This document shows positions 6,451 to 14,144 of a DNA stretch of 38,418 nt, one piece after another. Made by a program: the position numbers and the translations under genes. The notes under the pieces were generated by a model that did no database searches, was not told the DNA's origin, and worked only from the letters and a program-made list of their open reading frames with translations. The DNA comes from an uncultured Hyphomicrobiaceae bacterium (GTDB lineage: Bacteria > Pseudomonadota > Alphaproteobacteria > Rhizobiales > CALHAX01): contig CALHAX010000011.1 in NCBI GenBank assembly GCA_937931785.1, forward strand, positions 1 through 38,418. The letters run 5' to 3'. Positions within the stretch are counted from its first letter, which is position 1, and every line of letters begins with the position of its first letter.

Positions 6451-7836
6451 TCAGGCTTGCGTCATTGCATGAGAGTGCGTGTCGTCGAGGGATTTTTCAA
6501 GACATGCGACCAACGCATCGACATGCGCCTCGTCAATGATCAGGGGCGGCGAAATCGCAATCGTATCTCCGATGTTGCGGCTGATCATACCGTGCGCCTG
6601 CGCCCGGGAAACGCAATACGCAGAGGCCGCCAAGTCTTTGGCAAACGGCGCTTTGGTACCCTTGTCCGCCACGATCTCGACTCCGGCCACCATGCCGACG
6701 CCACGCACCTCCCCAACAATCGGATGATCCGCCAGTGCGCGGACTTTCTTTTGGAAGTATGGCGCAAGACGCGCGGCGTGGCCCTGGATATCACGCTCAT
6801 CGTAGATATTGAGAACTTCGAGACCAACGGCACAGGACACGGGGTGCCCGCCATAGGTGAAGCCGTGGCCGAACGTGCCGATCTTGTCGCTCCCATCTGC
6901 AATCGCCTGATAGATCTCGTCACGGATCATGACAGCCGAAAGTGGCATGTAGGACGCTGTCAGCATTTTTGCGCAGGTCAGAATATCGGGTTGAATGTCG
7001 AAGGTCTGGCACCCCCAGTAGTTCCCGGTGCGTCCGAACCCTGTGATCACTTCGTCCGCCATGAACAGGATGTCGTATTTTTTCAGAATCTCCTGCACAC
7101 GCGCAAAATATCCCTCCGGCGGCACGACAACCCCGCCCGCTCCCATGACCGGTTCGGCTATGAAAGCGGCAACCGTGTCCGGGCCTTCATCGATGATCAT
7201 CTGTTCAAGGTCGTCGGTGATCCGCGTGACGAACTCCGCTTCACTCTCGTCGTCCTCTGCGCCCCGATAGTAGTGCGGACAATGCGTATGCAGCACGTTC
7301 GGGATCGGTAGGTCAAACATCATGTGATTGTAGGGAATGCCCGTCATGCTGGCAGCGGCGATGGTGACGCCGTGATACCCGCGCTGACGTGAAATCACCT
7401 TTTTCTTCTCCGGACGTCCAAGCGCATTATTGTAGTACCAGACGAATTTCAGCGCCGTGTCATTAGCCTCCGACCCCGAGCAGCAGAAGAACACTTTTGA
7501 CATCGGGACCGGAGCGAGACCGATGAGACGCTCCGCAAGGTCTATACCGTAGGTGTGCGCCTTGGGGCCGAACTGGTGGTAGAACGGAATGGTCTCCATC
7601 GCTGTCGTGGCGGCGGCGACAACGCGCGGTTCGCCACCGAACCCGAGTCCGGCGCACCAAAGGCCCGCAACAGACTCCAGGTACGCATTGTCGTTCTCGT
7701 CATAGACATACAAGCCTTCGCCCCGTGTGATGACCAGACTGTCGTTCGCCTCAATCGCTCGGGCGTTCGCATAAGGGTGAAGCGTGAAGGCCTTGTCGCG
7801 AGCAGCCGCAGAATTGGGGAGGGTTTCGACGGCCAT
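6451..7836 (-). CDS. Class III omega-aminotransferase
   Basis: The 461-residue protein has the class III pattern: GSEANDTALK (121-130), the PLP-binding Asp in FMADEVITGFGRTG (D261), and the Schiff-base Lys in LTCAKMLTASYMPLSA (K290). Overall sequence resembles omega-amino acid/amine:pyruvate aminotransferases, which move the terminal amino group of amines, beta-alanine, taurine or polyamine derivatives to a keto acid. It is the first gene of the minus-strand operon with the GMC dehydrogenase and the class I/II aminotransferase. Upstream lies a non-coding gap of about 190 bp before the divergent small membrane protein gene, where the operon promoter should be. The substrate is unknown. Confidence 0.9.
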   Translation of the reverse strand: MAVETLPNSAAARDKAFTLHPYANARAIEANDSLVITRGEGLYVYDENDNAYLESVAGLWCAGLGFGGEPRVVAAATTAMETIPFYHQFGPKAHTYGIDLAERLIGLAPVPMSKVFFCCSGSEANDTALKFVWYYNNALGRPEKKKVISRQRGYHGVTIAAASMTGIPYNHMMFDLPIPNVLHTHCPHYYRGAEDDESEAEFVTRITDDLEQMIIDEGPDTVAAFIAEPVMGAGGVVVPPEGYFARVQEILKKYDILFMADEVITGFGRTGNYWGCQTFDIQPDILTCAKMLTASYMPLSAVMIRDEIYQAIADGSDKIGTFGHGFTYGGHPVSCAVGLEVLNIYDERDIQGHAARLAPYFQKKVRALADHPIVGEVRGVGMVAGVEIVADKGTKAPFAKDLAASAYCVSRAQAHGMISRNIGDTIAISPPLIIDEAHVDALVACLEKSLDDTHSHAMTQA

Positions 7837-8023
7837 GGCGGACTCCGTGCAGGCAGGGGGTGCAGTGTTCCTGCGAAGCTATCGCAGGTTCCACCACATT
7901 GCGAGAGCCGACGTGCGCCACAGACTTGTCCCCAATCATGCGGAAAAATGCAGCGTGGTGCGCCGTATCCCGAACGAATCATGCAGTGTTTGTTCGAGAA
8001 CAACGCGCGACGGGAGCCACGCC

Positions 8024-8275
8024 ATGCTGCAGTACATGACCATCTTTGCAGTGTCGCTCGCGGCCTACGCCGGGGCGAGCTACTGGGCTCTGTTGTGCGG
8101 GATTGCCGCCCTGTCGCTCCTCGCCATCGCCGGCGACGGCGTCATGACCCGCGTGATCATCGGCGGCGACGACGACATCGTGCACTTCTCTCTCCGCCAG
8201 ATCGCCATGAACGCGTTCTGGGCAAGCACGACGGCATATGCGCTGGGCGTGGTGGTCAGGTTGATATACACTTGA
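8024..8275 (+). CDS. Small membrane protein, unrecognised
   Basis: The 83-residue product starts at ATG 8024 with CGGGAG eight bases upstream. Residues 5-36 are hydrophobic (IFAVSLAAYAGASYWALLCG, then AALSLLAIAG) and residues 60-80 form another segment (MNAFWASTTAYALGVVVRLI), so two to three membrane helices flank a short polar loop GGDDDIVHFS. No family is recognised. Its stop lies six bases from the stop of the gene on the other strand, so the two are convergent. Confidence 0.6.
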   Translation: MLQYMTIFAVSLAAYAGASYWALLCGIAALSLLAIAGDGVMTRVIIGGDDDIVHFSLRQIAMNAFWASTTAYALGVVVRLIYT

Positions 8276-8281
8276 AGGGGC

Positions 8282-9400
8282 TTAAAGCGCCAGAGTTCTA
8301 GGCGACCAAGGTGCACGTGCGCCGACGGCAAGTAGGTCTCTTTGCACTCGCTCAAGATCACCACTTGTTGCACCAGTGCGCTTCGATTTCGAGTCAGCCT
8401 GATCTAAGAGCTCATAAAGGTTGTGTGCAGCATGCAGCTCACTTTGTGCGAGCGTGAAAGTTTCCTTTTTCCACTCAATCAGTCCCAAAAGCTCCTGAAG
8501 GTGTGCCTCAGTAATAGTTTGCCGTTGGCTATTTGTAAGAGAATTGATCGCCTCCTTTACAATGTCGCGCACTGACAAGAGTCTATCTGATGCCACGTGA
8601 TGGTACCCTATTTCTCCAATCAACCGACCGACTCTTGCGCGCTGGTCCGCTTGATCAGACTCTATGAGTGTGAGCCAAAGGTTGTGCAGTTCATCCAATG
8701 CTTCGCTATGGCGTCCCAATGCGGCTTTTTGGGTTGCGATCAATTCAACGATTAAAGCATCGTCGGGGGTCGCTTTTAGAGCGTGTTCAAACTCCTGCAG
8801 CGCCTTGAGGTTTTCTTGCCGACCACTCCGCCCTGAATTGTGCCACTGATTTGCACGCCCAACCCATAAGGCTCCCTGCCACAAGTGTGTTTCCGCCTTG
8901 TGTCGCTTTTGTAGTCGAAGCCGTTTCTCCAACAACTCAAGTTGTCGATCCACTATTCGCAAATGGCGATCAACGTCGACCTTTCCTTTGAACCACTTGC
9001 CAGGGTGTTGGATTTGTGGGCCATTTTCGTCAACGTCCTGCTGGAATTCGCGCACATCGAATGTGTTGAGCACGCGTTGCAGCCTTGTCCCATCGAACAA
9101 GCCGATGTCCAATGGCGCTCCCGGCACAGGCGATATACGCGCTTCGTTCAGCTTTGCGCGACGCCCTTCAAGTCGGACCTCTCGTCGATTTAGGTACTCT
9201 CCAAGCCGCTTGTGTAATCGCTTTTCGGCATATTGGTATCTTTGAACAATCGCGTAGGCGCCGGCTAAAAGCGTGAAGATCGGCGCTACCAATTTGCCAA
9301 TGCGGGTGAACGTATCGAAGTACTCGTTTGAAACTTGGGTTAGAAGTCCGAGGAGTCCAAAATAAATTCGTTCGAATCCGTCAATATCTAACCCGTCCAC
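8282..9400 (-). CDS. Membrane-anchored protein with helical-repeat (TPR-like) C-terminal region
   Basis: The 372-residue frame starts at GTG 9400 behind a GGGGG ribosome site; no ATG fits. A membrane segment lies near residues 36-53 (GKLVAPIFTLLAGAYAIVQ). Residues 55-85 are very basic and helical, and residues 145-172 form a likely coiled coil (RIVDRQLELLEKRLRLQK). From about 175 to 345 paired helices with alternating A/L/Y positions suggest three to four degenerate TPR units (for example KALQEFEHALKATPDD and HSEALDELHNLW). Codon use is more AT-rich than neighbouring genes, as is the surrounding DNA, hinting at a transferred gene. The function is unknown; a scaffold at the inner membrane is a reasonable guess. 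Confidence 0.65.
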   Translation of the reverse strand: MDGLDIDGFERIYFGLLGLLTQVSNEYFDTFTRIGKLVAPIFTLLAGAYAIVQRYQYAEKRLHKRLGEYLNRREVRLEGRRAKLNEARISPVPGAPLDIGLFDGTRLQRVLNTFDVREFQQDVDENGPQIQHPGKWFKGKVDVDRHLRIVDRQLELLEKRLRLQKRHKAETHLWQGALWVGRANQWHNSGRSGRQENLKALQEFEHALKATPDDALIVELIATQKAALGRHSEALDELHNLWLTLIESDQADQRARVGRLIGEIGYHHVASDRLLSVRDIVKEAINSLTNSQRQTITEAHLQELLGLIEWKKETFTLAQSELHAAHNLYELLDQADSKSKRTGATSGDLERVQRDLLAVGARAPWSPRTLAL

Positions 9401-9724
9401 ATCTGCCCCCAGTACGCAATAATCAGCCCAATGCTAATTTACACAACCCGTTCGACTTGAAAACCCGAATTGCCCGATGTCAGGCGAAAATAATGTCTAC
9501 CCGGAACAATTCTTAGTCTGACACGTCACCATGGACCGGGCCGGTGCTGTTGTGGAACACGAGTTGACAACCGAATGACACCCCGACCTGCCCGGGTCGA
9601 ACAAGTTCTTCCGGCCGCCCCAGAACACCAACCCATCCTCACATCATTTCGACTTGCACCCGCAGCGGGACCATGCACAACAGGCTCATAACCGAACCAG
9701 CCCTCTCGCCGTGGAGCCCCCGCC
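9401..9724. other. 324-bp intergenic region, no gene seen
   Basis: This gap separates two divergently transcribed genes. It includes TTGACA at 9564-9569, but nothing like a -10 box lies 15-19 bp further on. The part near 9410-9500 is AT-rich and may hold the promoter of the leftward membrane protein. I found no RNA gene, repeat or strong hairpin. Confidence 0.4.
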
Positions 9725-10558
9725 ATGAATCCCGAAAAACAACGCGCCAAAGCCGAAGCATTCGCCGCATTACACCATGCCGATGACGTTCTCGTACTCC
9801 CCAATGCCTGGGACGGGGTGTCGGCGAAAGTGTTGGAGATGGCTGGGTTCCCGGCAATCGCGACGGCCAGCGCAAGCATTTCATGGACCAAGGGTGTGCG
9901 AGACGGTGAAGGCCTGACGCGGGACGATGCTATTGATGCCATCCGTCTCATCGCGGGTGCTGTCGATGTTCCGGTGACGGCGGATATCGAAAAAGGCTTT
10001 GGTATCGATCCACGCGAGGTTGCCGAAACCGTCAGGCAATCGATCGAAGCGGGTGCCGTTGGAATTAACATCGAGGACAGTGAAGGCCCGGGACAAATCG
10101 ATGTGAATGAGATGCAGACACGCATTCGTGCTGCGCGCCAGATCGCTGGAGATTTCCCACTCTGGATCAACGCACGCGTCGATGCATACCTGCTCGGCAA
10201 GAAAGGCGACGACGTTTACGCCGACACGATTGCCCGCGCCAAAGCATGGATCGAGGCCGGAGCGGACAGTATTTTTGTCCCGGGACCCAAGGATGCAGGT
10301 CTGATCGGAAAGCTGGTGAAGGATATCGACGCACCGCTCAATGTGATCGTCATCGATGAGAGCACGCTATCCGTTGCAGAACTGAAAGCGCTGGGTGTCG
10401 CGCGCATTTCGACCGGTCCGCGTCTGATGCAGGCTGCGATGGGAGCGCTGCAACGTGCCGCCACCTCCATGCGTGAAAACGGCGATTTCCGTTTCATGGA
10501 CGGTGCAGCGAATTTTGCGGAGATCAACAAGGCAATGGACAAGGGCGCGCAAGGGTAA
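9725..10558 (+). CDS. Isocitrate lyase/PEP mutase superfamily protein
   Basis: The 277-residue protein has the metal site of the family in VTADIEKGFG (D87, E89) and INIEDSEGP (E117, D118), set in an alternating beta/alpha barrel pattern from AWDGVSAKVLEMAGFPA (residues 28-44) onward. The catalytic Cys loop KKCGH of isocitrate and methylisocitrate lyases is absent, which argues against those two reactions. Proteins of this compact type include oxaloacetate decarboxylase-like, carboxyphosphonoenolpyruvate mutase-like and petal-death-like C-C or C-P lyases. No phosphonate genes are near. GGAG lies just before the start. It may be co-transcribed with the dioxygenase gene 119 bp downstream, but that gap is wide. 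Confidence 0.85.
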   Translation: MNPEKQRAKAEAFAALHHADDVLVLPNAWDGVSAKVLEMAGFPAIATASASISWTKGVRDGEGLTRDDAIDAIRLIAGAVDVPVTADIEKGFGIDPREVAETVRQSIEAGAVGINIEDSEGPGQIDVNEMQTRIRAARQIAGDFPLWINARVDAYLLGKKGDDVYADTIARAKAWIEAGADSIFVPGPKDAGLIGKLVKDIDAPLNVIVIDESTLSVAELKALGVARISTGPRLMQAAMGALQRAATSMRENGDFRFMDGAANFAEINKAMDKGAQG

Positions 10559-10677
10559 CAAGCGCACAAGTGCCATCGTGCCTGCGCATGCGCATCGCAG
10601 CTATTCACCAATGGATTGGTACTTCCAACGCAGCCCGTTTTGGCGTTTCATGAGGTGTTGATTGCAGGAGCAGCCCC

Positions 10678-11409
10678 ATGACTCTGATTACGTCGGTCGG
10701 GACATACGATCTCGAAGCCACATTGCAACACGCGCACTTTGCTTTCGTGGGCGCAGACGACACGCGCGCATTGTTGAACGCAGCGCACGGTATTGCTGAC
10801 TGGTCCGCATTTGCCGCAAGTTGGGACGATCTGCCGGAAGACACGTTCATGGCGGACGGCGGGCGATATCGCCAGCGCCGCCACGCCGCATTCTCTGTAT
10901 CAGGCAATGCGCCCGTGGTCCGCAAGCCAGCTCAACCTCACTATCAAAGCACGGATCGCAATCCTCTGAATGGCGGGATTGAGCGCTGGTTCGAGCCGGT
11001 GCTGCCTGAGATCGCACTAGGCAAAACGATGTCGTCAATCTTCACGTTCTGTCGCCAGACGCTTGCGCGGATTCGGCCCGATGTTGCAGATTGGCACGTC
11101 GAGATGCATCAGTTCCGGATACTGGCGCAACAGGGCACGGCCGGCAAACCGACACCCGAAGGTATGCATCGCGACGGTGTGGACTTCGTTCTTGTATTGT
11201 TGGTCAATCGCACAAATGTGGCGCGCGGCACGACGACCATTTCCGATCTGGAGAAAAATATTCTCGGGGAGTTCACACTTTCTACGCCGCTTGATGCCGC
11301 GATCGTCGACGATCGATATGTCTATCACGGCGTCACGGCCATTGAAGCTGAGCTTGCAGATGCTGAAGCACACCGCGACGTTCTCGTCGTGACGTGGAAA
11401 GCAGAATAG
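10678..11409 (+). CDS. Fe(II)/2-oxoglutarate dioxygenase of the free L-amino-acid hydroxylase type (PF10014-like)
   Basis: The 243-residue protein shows a facial triad H164-x-D166 (in PEGMHRDGVDF) and H217 (in YVYHGVTAI), with R233 placed to bind the 2-oxoglutarate carboxylate. The context PTPEGMHRDG and the preceding VEMHQFRI are characteristic of the family of L-isoleucine 4-dioxygenase and related enzymes, which hydroxylate free aliphatic amino acids or oxidise methionine. AGGAG precedes the start. The upstream neighbour is the PEP mutase-like gene; a hydroxyamino acid could in principle be cut by a C-C lyase, but that link is speculation. The gene ends toward phoX with a dispersed repeat in between. 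Confidence 0.85.
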   Translation: MTLITSVGTYDLEATLQHAHFAFVGADDTRALLNAAHGIADWSAFAASWDDLPEDTFMADGGRYRQRRHAAFSVSGNAPVVRKPAQPHYQSTDRNPLNGGIERWFEPVLPEIALGKTMSSIFTFCRQTLARIRPDVADWHVEMHQFRILAQQGTAGKPTPEGMHRDGVDFVLVLLVNRTNVARGTTTISDLEKNILGEFTLSTPLDAAIVDDRYVYHGVTAIEAELADAEAHRDVLVVTWKAE

Positions 11410-11450
11410 TCAGACCCGACCGGTCGAATCCAGTTGTGCGGGAGATTGGC

Positions 11451-11522
11451 CCTATAGCGCGTCTGATTCAAATGGAATCATGATGCGACGCCCCAGGTAG
11501 CTCCACAGACATCCCGATGTCT
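11451..11522 (+). repeat. Dispersed 72-bp intergenic repeat, copy A
   Basis: This segment matches the reverse complement of 28599-28670 at 63 of 72 positions without gaps. It contains TGATTCAAATGGAATCA (6-bp stem, 5-base loop) and AGACATCCCGATGTCT (7-bp stem). It lies between the ends of two convergent genes, as does the other copy. It resembles the extragenic palindromic elements common in alphaproteobacteria, but I cannot name a family. Confidence 0.85.
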
Positions 11523-11542
11523 CCATTTAAGTCGGACACACC

Positions 11543-13447
11543 CTAACCGATCACGCCGCCGTCTTCACGGGAGATGGCGACAATCGCGGACCGGGGCACG
11601 CTTTTTCCACCGTCAGGAAAGCTGCTGCCTCCTTTGTCTCCCGGGTGCTGGATGCCGACGAACATGGTTTTCCGATCCGGACTCCAGGCTGTGCCAGTCA
11701 CTTCTGCTTCACGAGGCCCGACAAGGAACCGTTTGATTTCGCCAGTTTCCGGATCGCCAACCAGCATCTGGTTGTTGCCCATGCCTGCAAAATGTCCCTT
11801 GTTGGTGTCTTTTCCGTCCGTCTGAATCCAGAGCAGGCCGGAGCTGTCAAACGCGATACCGTCGGGCGCGTTGAACATGTTGTCGGGCGTGATGTTTTCC
11901 GAACCGGCAAAGGCATCATCGTGAACCACCGGATTGCCAGCCAGAACGAACAGGTTCCACGCAAAACCTTCAGCCGTATGATCTCCCTCATCCGGTTGCC
12001 AGCGGACGATCTGACCATATCTGTTTGCGGCACGTGGGTTGGCACCACTGACGGGGGTTGCGTCCCCGCCCGCGTTGGGTTTCTTGCCGCGATTCTTGTT
12101 GTTGGTCAGCGCGCAGTAGACCTCAGCTTTGCCAGGATGTACCGCGACCCATTCCGGGCGATCCATGGTCGTTGCCCCAACCGCGGACGCCGCCTGGCGT
12201 GTATGAATGCAGATGTCGGCTTTTGATGCCATGCCGGTGCTTTCCGGCGTAAGCGCAAGCCAGCGACCTTTCATGTCATCGTCAAACTGTGCAGCGTAGA
12301 GTGTGCCGTTCAGGAGCAACTCGGAATTGTTCGCCCCTTCGGCATATGTTCCGTCACTGACGTAGCGGTAGATAAATTCTCCGCGCTCATCGTCGCCCAT
12401 GTAGACAACCAGTTGTCCATTCGCCGCTACGACAACCTCTGCATTTTCATGCTTGAAACGCCCGAGCGCCGTCAATTTGCGCGACATTGACTCCGGATCA
12501 AACGGATCAATCTCAACCACATAACCTGTGCGGTTCGGCTCGTTGGGGTGTCTGGAAACATCAAACCGCGCGTCTTCCCTGGCCCAACCGTATCCCCAGT
12601 CCTCCGTCTGGATGCCATAACGTTTCAGCTCGGCAGATGGTTCGTAGTTTTCATCTCCAATGGAAAAATATCCATTGAAGTTTTCCTCACACGCAAGGTA
12701 GGTGCCCCATGGCGTGCGGCCATTTCCGCAATTGTTCCAGGTTCCTCGTGCGATCACACCCTTCGGGTCCGCTGCCGTTTTCAGGAGGTCATGCCCCCGC
12801 GCCGGACCAGAGATGTCAAACGGCGTGTCGGCCGTTATCCGCCGGTTGAAGGGAGAGTCCTTCACCACCGTCCAAGCATGTGCGTCTGGCTTGATCTCGA
12901 AAATTGATATCCCATGTGCGGCCTTGCCCTTGGCGACATCGTCCGCCGTCTCCGGCAAACCAGACGCACGGTTGCCGTATGCGATTCCACGGTTGGTGTA
13001 TTCGTTGTTGACGGCAAAGACGTACGTCGTTCCGTTGAAAAACAACGCCATGCCATCGTTGTTGTCGCCAACGGCACGTTCCTGACTGGCTCCGGTTCCG
13101 CGCGTAACGGGATCAAACTCCGGGGCGTCGGACCACAACGGATCGCCCCACTTCGTCACGATAGTCCAGCGATAACCGGGGGGAACGGTAACTGTGTCCA
13201 GCGTGTTGGCTGGAACGGCCTCAAACCTGAGGCGCGATGCGGCACGTACGGGGCGAGATGTGAGTGCGCTGGTGCCAAGCAGGAAGGCTGTCGTGCCAAA
13301 TATGAGGGACGATCGCAGGAGGTCACGACGCGATAGCGCGCCCTCGACGATGGTATCGAAGTCCGTTTTTTCCGGACGTGGTGCATGAAGGTCGTCAAAA
13401 TCGTCGAACGAAATATCGTGATGGGCAGATCTGAATACGGACGACAT
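11543..13447 (-). CDS. PhoX-type (DUF839) Tat-exported alkaline phosphatase
   Basis: From ATG 13447 the protein has 634 residues; AAGG nine bases upstream supports this start over ATG 13504 or 13474, which lack a ribosome site. A Tat signal SRRDLLRSS begins at residue 39, followed by a hydrophobic run LIFGTTAFLLGTSAL; the 38 residues before it are usual for PhoX. Conserved landmarks include AVGDNNDGMALF, NNCGNGRTPWGTYLACEENF and PDGIAFDSSGLLWIQTDG, typical of this calcium/iron-dependent, beta-propeller phosphatase family. PhoX enzymes hydrolyse phosphomonoesters in the periplasm and are usually induced by phosphate starvation. I found no convincing PHO box. The symbol is given by family resemblance only. 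Confidence 0.88.
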   Translation of the reverse strand: MSSVFRSAHHDISFDDFDDLHAPRPEKTDFDTIVEGALSRRDLLRSSLIFGTTAFLLGTSALTSRPVRAASRLRFEAVPANTLDTVTVPPGYRWTIVTKWGDPLWSDAPEFDPVTRGTGASQERAVGDNNDGMALFFNGTTYVFAVNNEYTNRGIAYGNRASGLPETADDVAKGKAAHGISIFEIKPDAHAWTVVKDSPFNRRITADTPFDISGPARGHDLLKTAADPKGVIARGTWNNCGNGRTPWGTYLACEENFNGYFSIGDENYEPSAELKRYGIQTEDWGYGWAREDARFDVSRHPNEPNRTGYVVEIDPFDPESMSRKLTALGRFKHENAEVVVAANGQLVVYMGDDERGEFIYRYVSDGTYAEGANNSELLLNGTLYAAQFDDDMKGRWLALTPESTGMASKADICIHTRQAASAVGATTMDRPEWVAVHPGKAEVYCALTNNKNRGKKPNAGGDATPVSGANPRAANRYGQIVRWQPDEGDHTAEGFAWNLFVLAGNPVVHDDAFAGSENITPDNMFNAPDGIAFDSSGLLWIQTDGKDTNKGHFAGMGNNQMLVGDPETGEIKRFLVGPREAEVTGTAWSPDRKTMFVGIQHPGDKGGSSFPDGGKSVPRSAIVAISREDGGVIG

Positions 13448-13519
13448 TTGGAGTAACCTTGATGTTCGACTGCTCATATTCAGTGTGCCGCGATTTAACA
13501 TCATCGAAGTGGTGACAGA

Positions 13520-14026
13520 TCAGGTCAGTATGTCGAAGCGTTTCGAGATGCGATCGACCAGAGTACCATCATGCAAAGGCACATCACGAGCAATGTCGTA
13601 AGTGCGAAAGCCCATTTTCTCATAGTAGGCAAGTCCACCGCTGTTGTCGGCACGGATCGTTGCATTGAGCGTTGTACATTCCAAGCGCTCGGCGACAGCA
13701 TGCGTTGCACCAAAAAGAACGCGGCCCACACCTCGTACTTTCTGTGTGGGGCGCGCGAACGTGGCGATATCACCCCAGTCGGTGGGAAGCTTGTCGTGGC
13801 GCCAAAGACATTGAAATCCGAGCACCGCACCAGAGTCATCATGTGCGACGTGGCTGCAAATCAGTTTTTGATCTTCGATGAACTTCTTTGCAACAGCAAG
13901 AACGGACCACTCATTCTGATAGGCTGTCGTGCCCCCGATACGGATAATTTCGTTGAGCAGTAAAGATATTTGCTCCGCGTCCGCGGCTTGCGAACGTCGT
14001 GTCCCTGGTTGCTGCGATGCGGTCAT
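13520..14026 (-). CDS. GNAT family N-acetyltransferase
   Basis: The 168-residue protein has the acetyl-CoA binding motif VRGVGRVLFG (near residues 97-106, a variant of Q/RxxGxG/A), a central strand with ATIRADNSGGLAYYEKMGF (the usual N-x-x-x-x-x-YEKxGF end of the GNAT fold) and the expected length. It resembles phosphinothricin/amino-acid N-acetyltransferase-type enzymes; the substrate is unknown. It lies between rpoD (upstream, same strand, 118 bp away with a hairpin) and phoX (downstream, same strand, 72 bp to the chosen start). It may share a transcript with phoX. Confidence 0.85.
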   Translation of the reverse strand: MTASQQPGTRRSQAADAEQISLLLNEIIRIGGTTAYQNEWSVLAVAKKFIEDQKLICSHVAHDDSGAVLGFQCLWRHDKLPTDWGDIATFARPTQKVRGVGRVLFGATHAVAERLECTTLNATIRADNSGGLAYYEKMGFRTYDIARDVPLHDGTLVDRISKRFDILT

Positions 14027-14058
14027 GGACGCATCGCAGCATGGGACGTCAGACGAAT

Positions 14059-14087
14059 GTGTGGCCCAAAAAAGTGCTGGGCCACAC
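14059..14087 (-). terminator. 10-bp hairpin after rpoD
   Basis: GTGTGGCCCA (14059-14068) and TGGGCCACAC (14078-14087) pair perfectly around a 9-base loop, 57 bp past the rpoD stop. No T tract follows on the minus strand, so termination may be partial or Rho-assisted. Confidence 0.55.
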
Positions 14088-14144
14088 CGGAACGTAGAAT
14101 AAGCGTGGTCGAAACTGCAGGGTGCAGCAAAGTGTGAGTACCCT

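Noticed and set aside
6073-7311. 412-codon plus-strand frame opposite the class III aminotransferase
   Set aside because: Antisense shadow; the minus strand shows all catalytic motifs.
11418-11440. tRNA T-arm-like sequence GGTCGAATCC
   Set aside because: No acceptor stem, anticodon arm or D arm can be formed around it.
13505-13535. PHO box upstream of the PhoX-type gene
   Set aside because: CTGACCT and CTGTCAC are present on the minus strand but 10 rather than 11 bases apart, and the second flank is poor.
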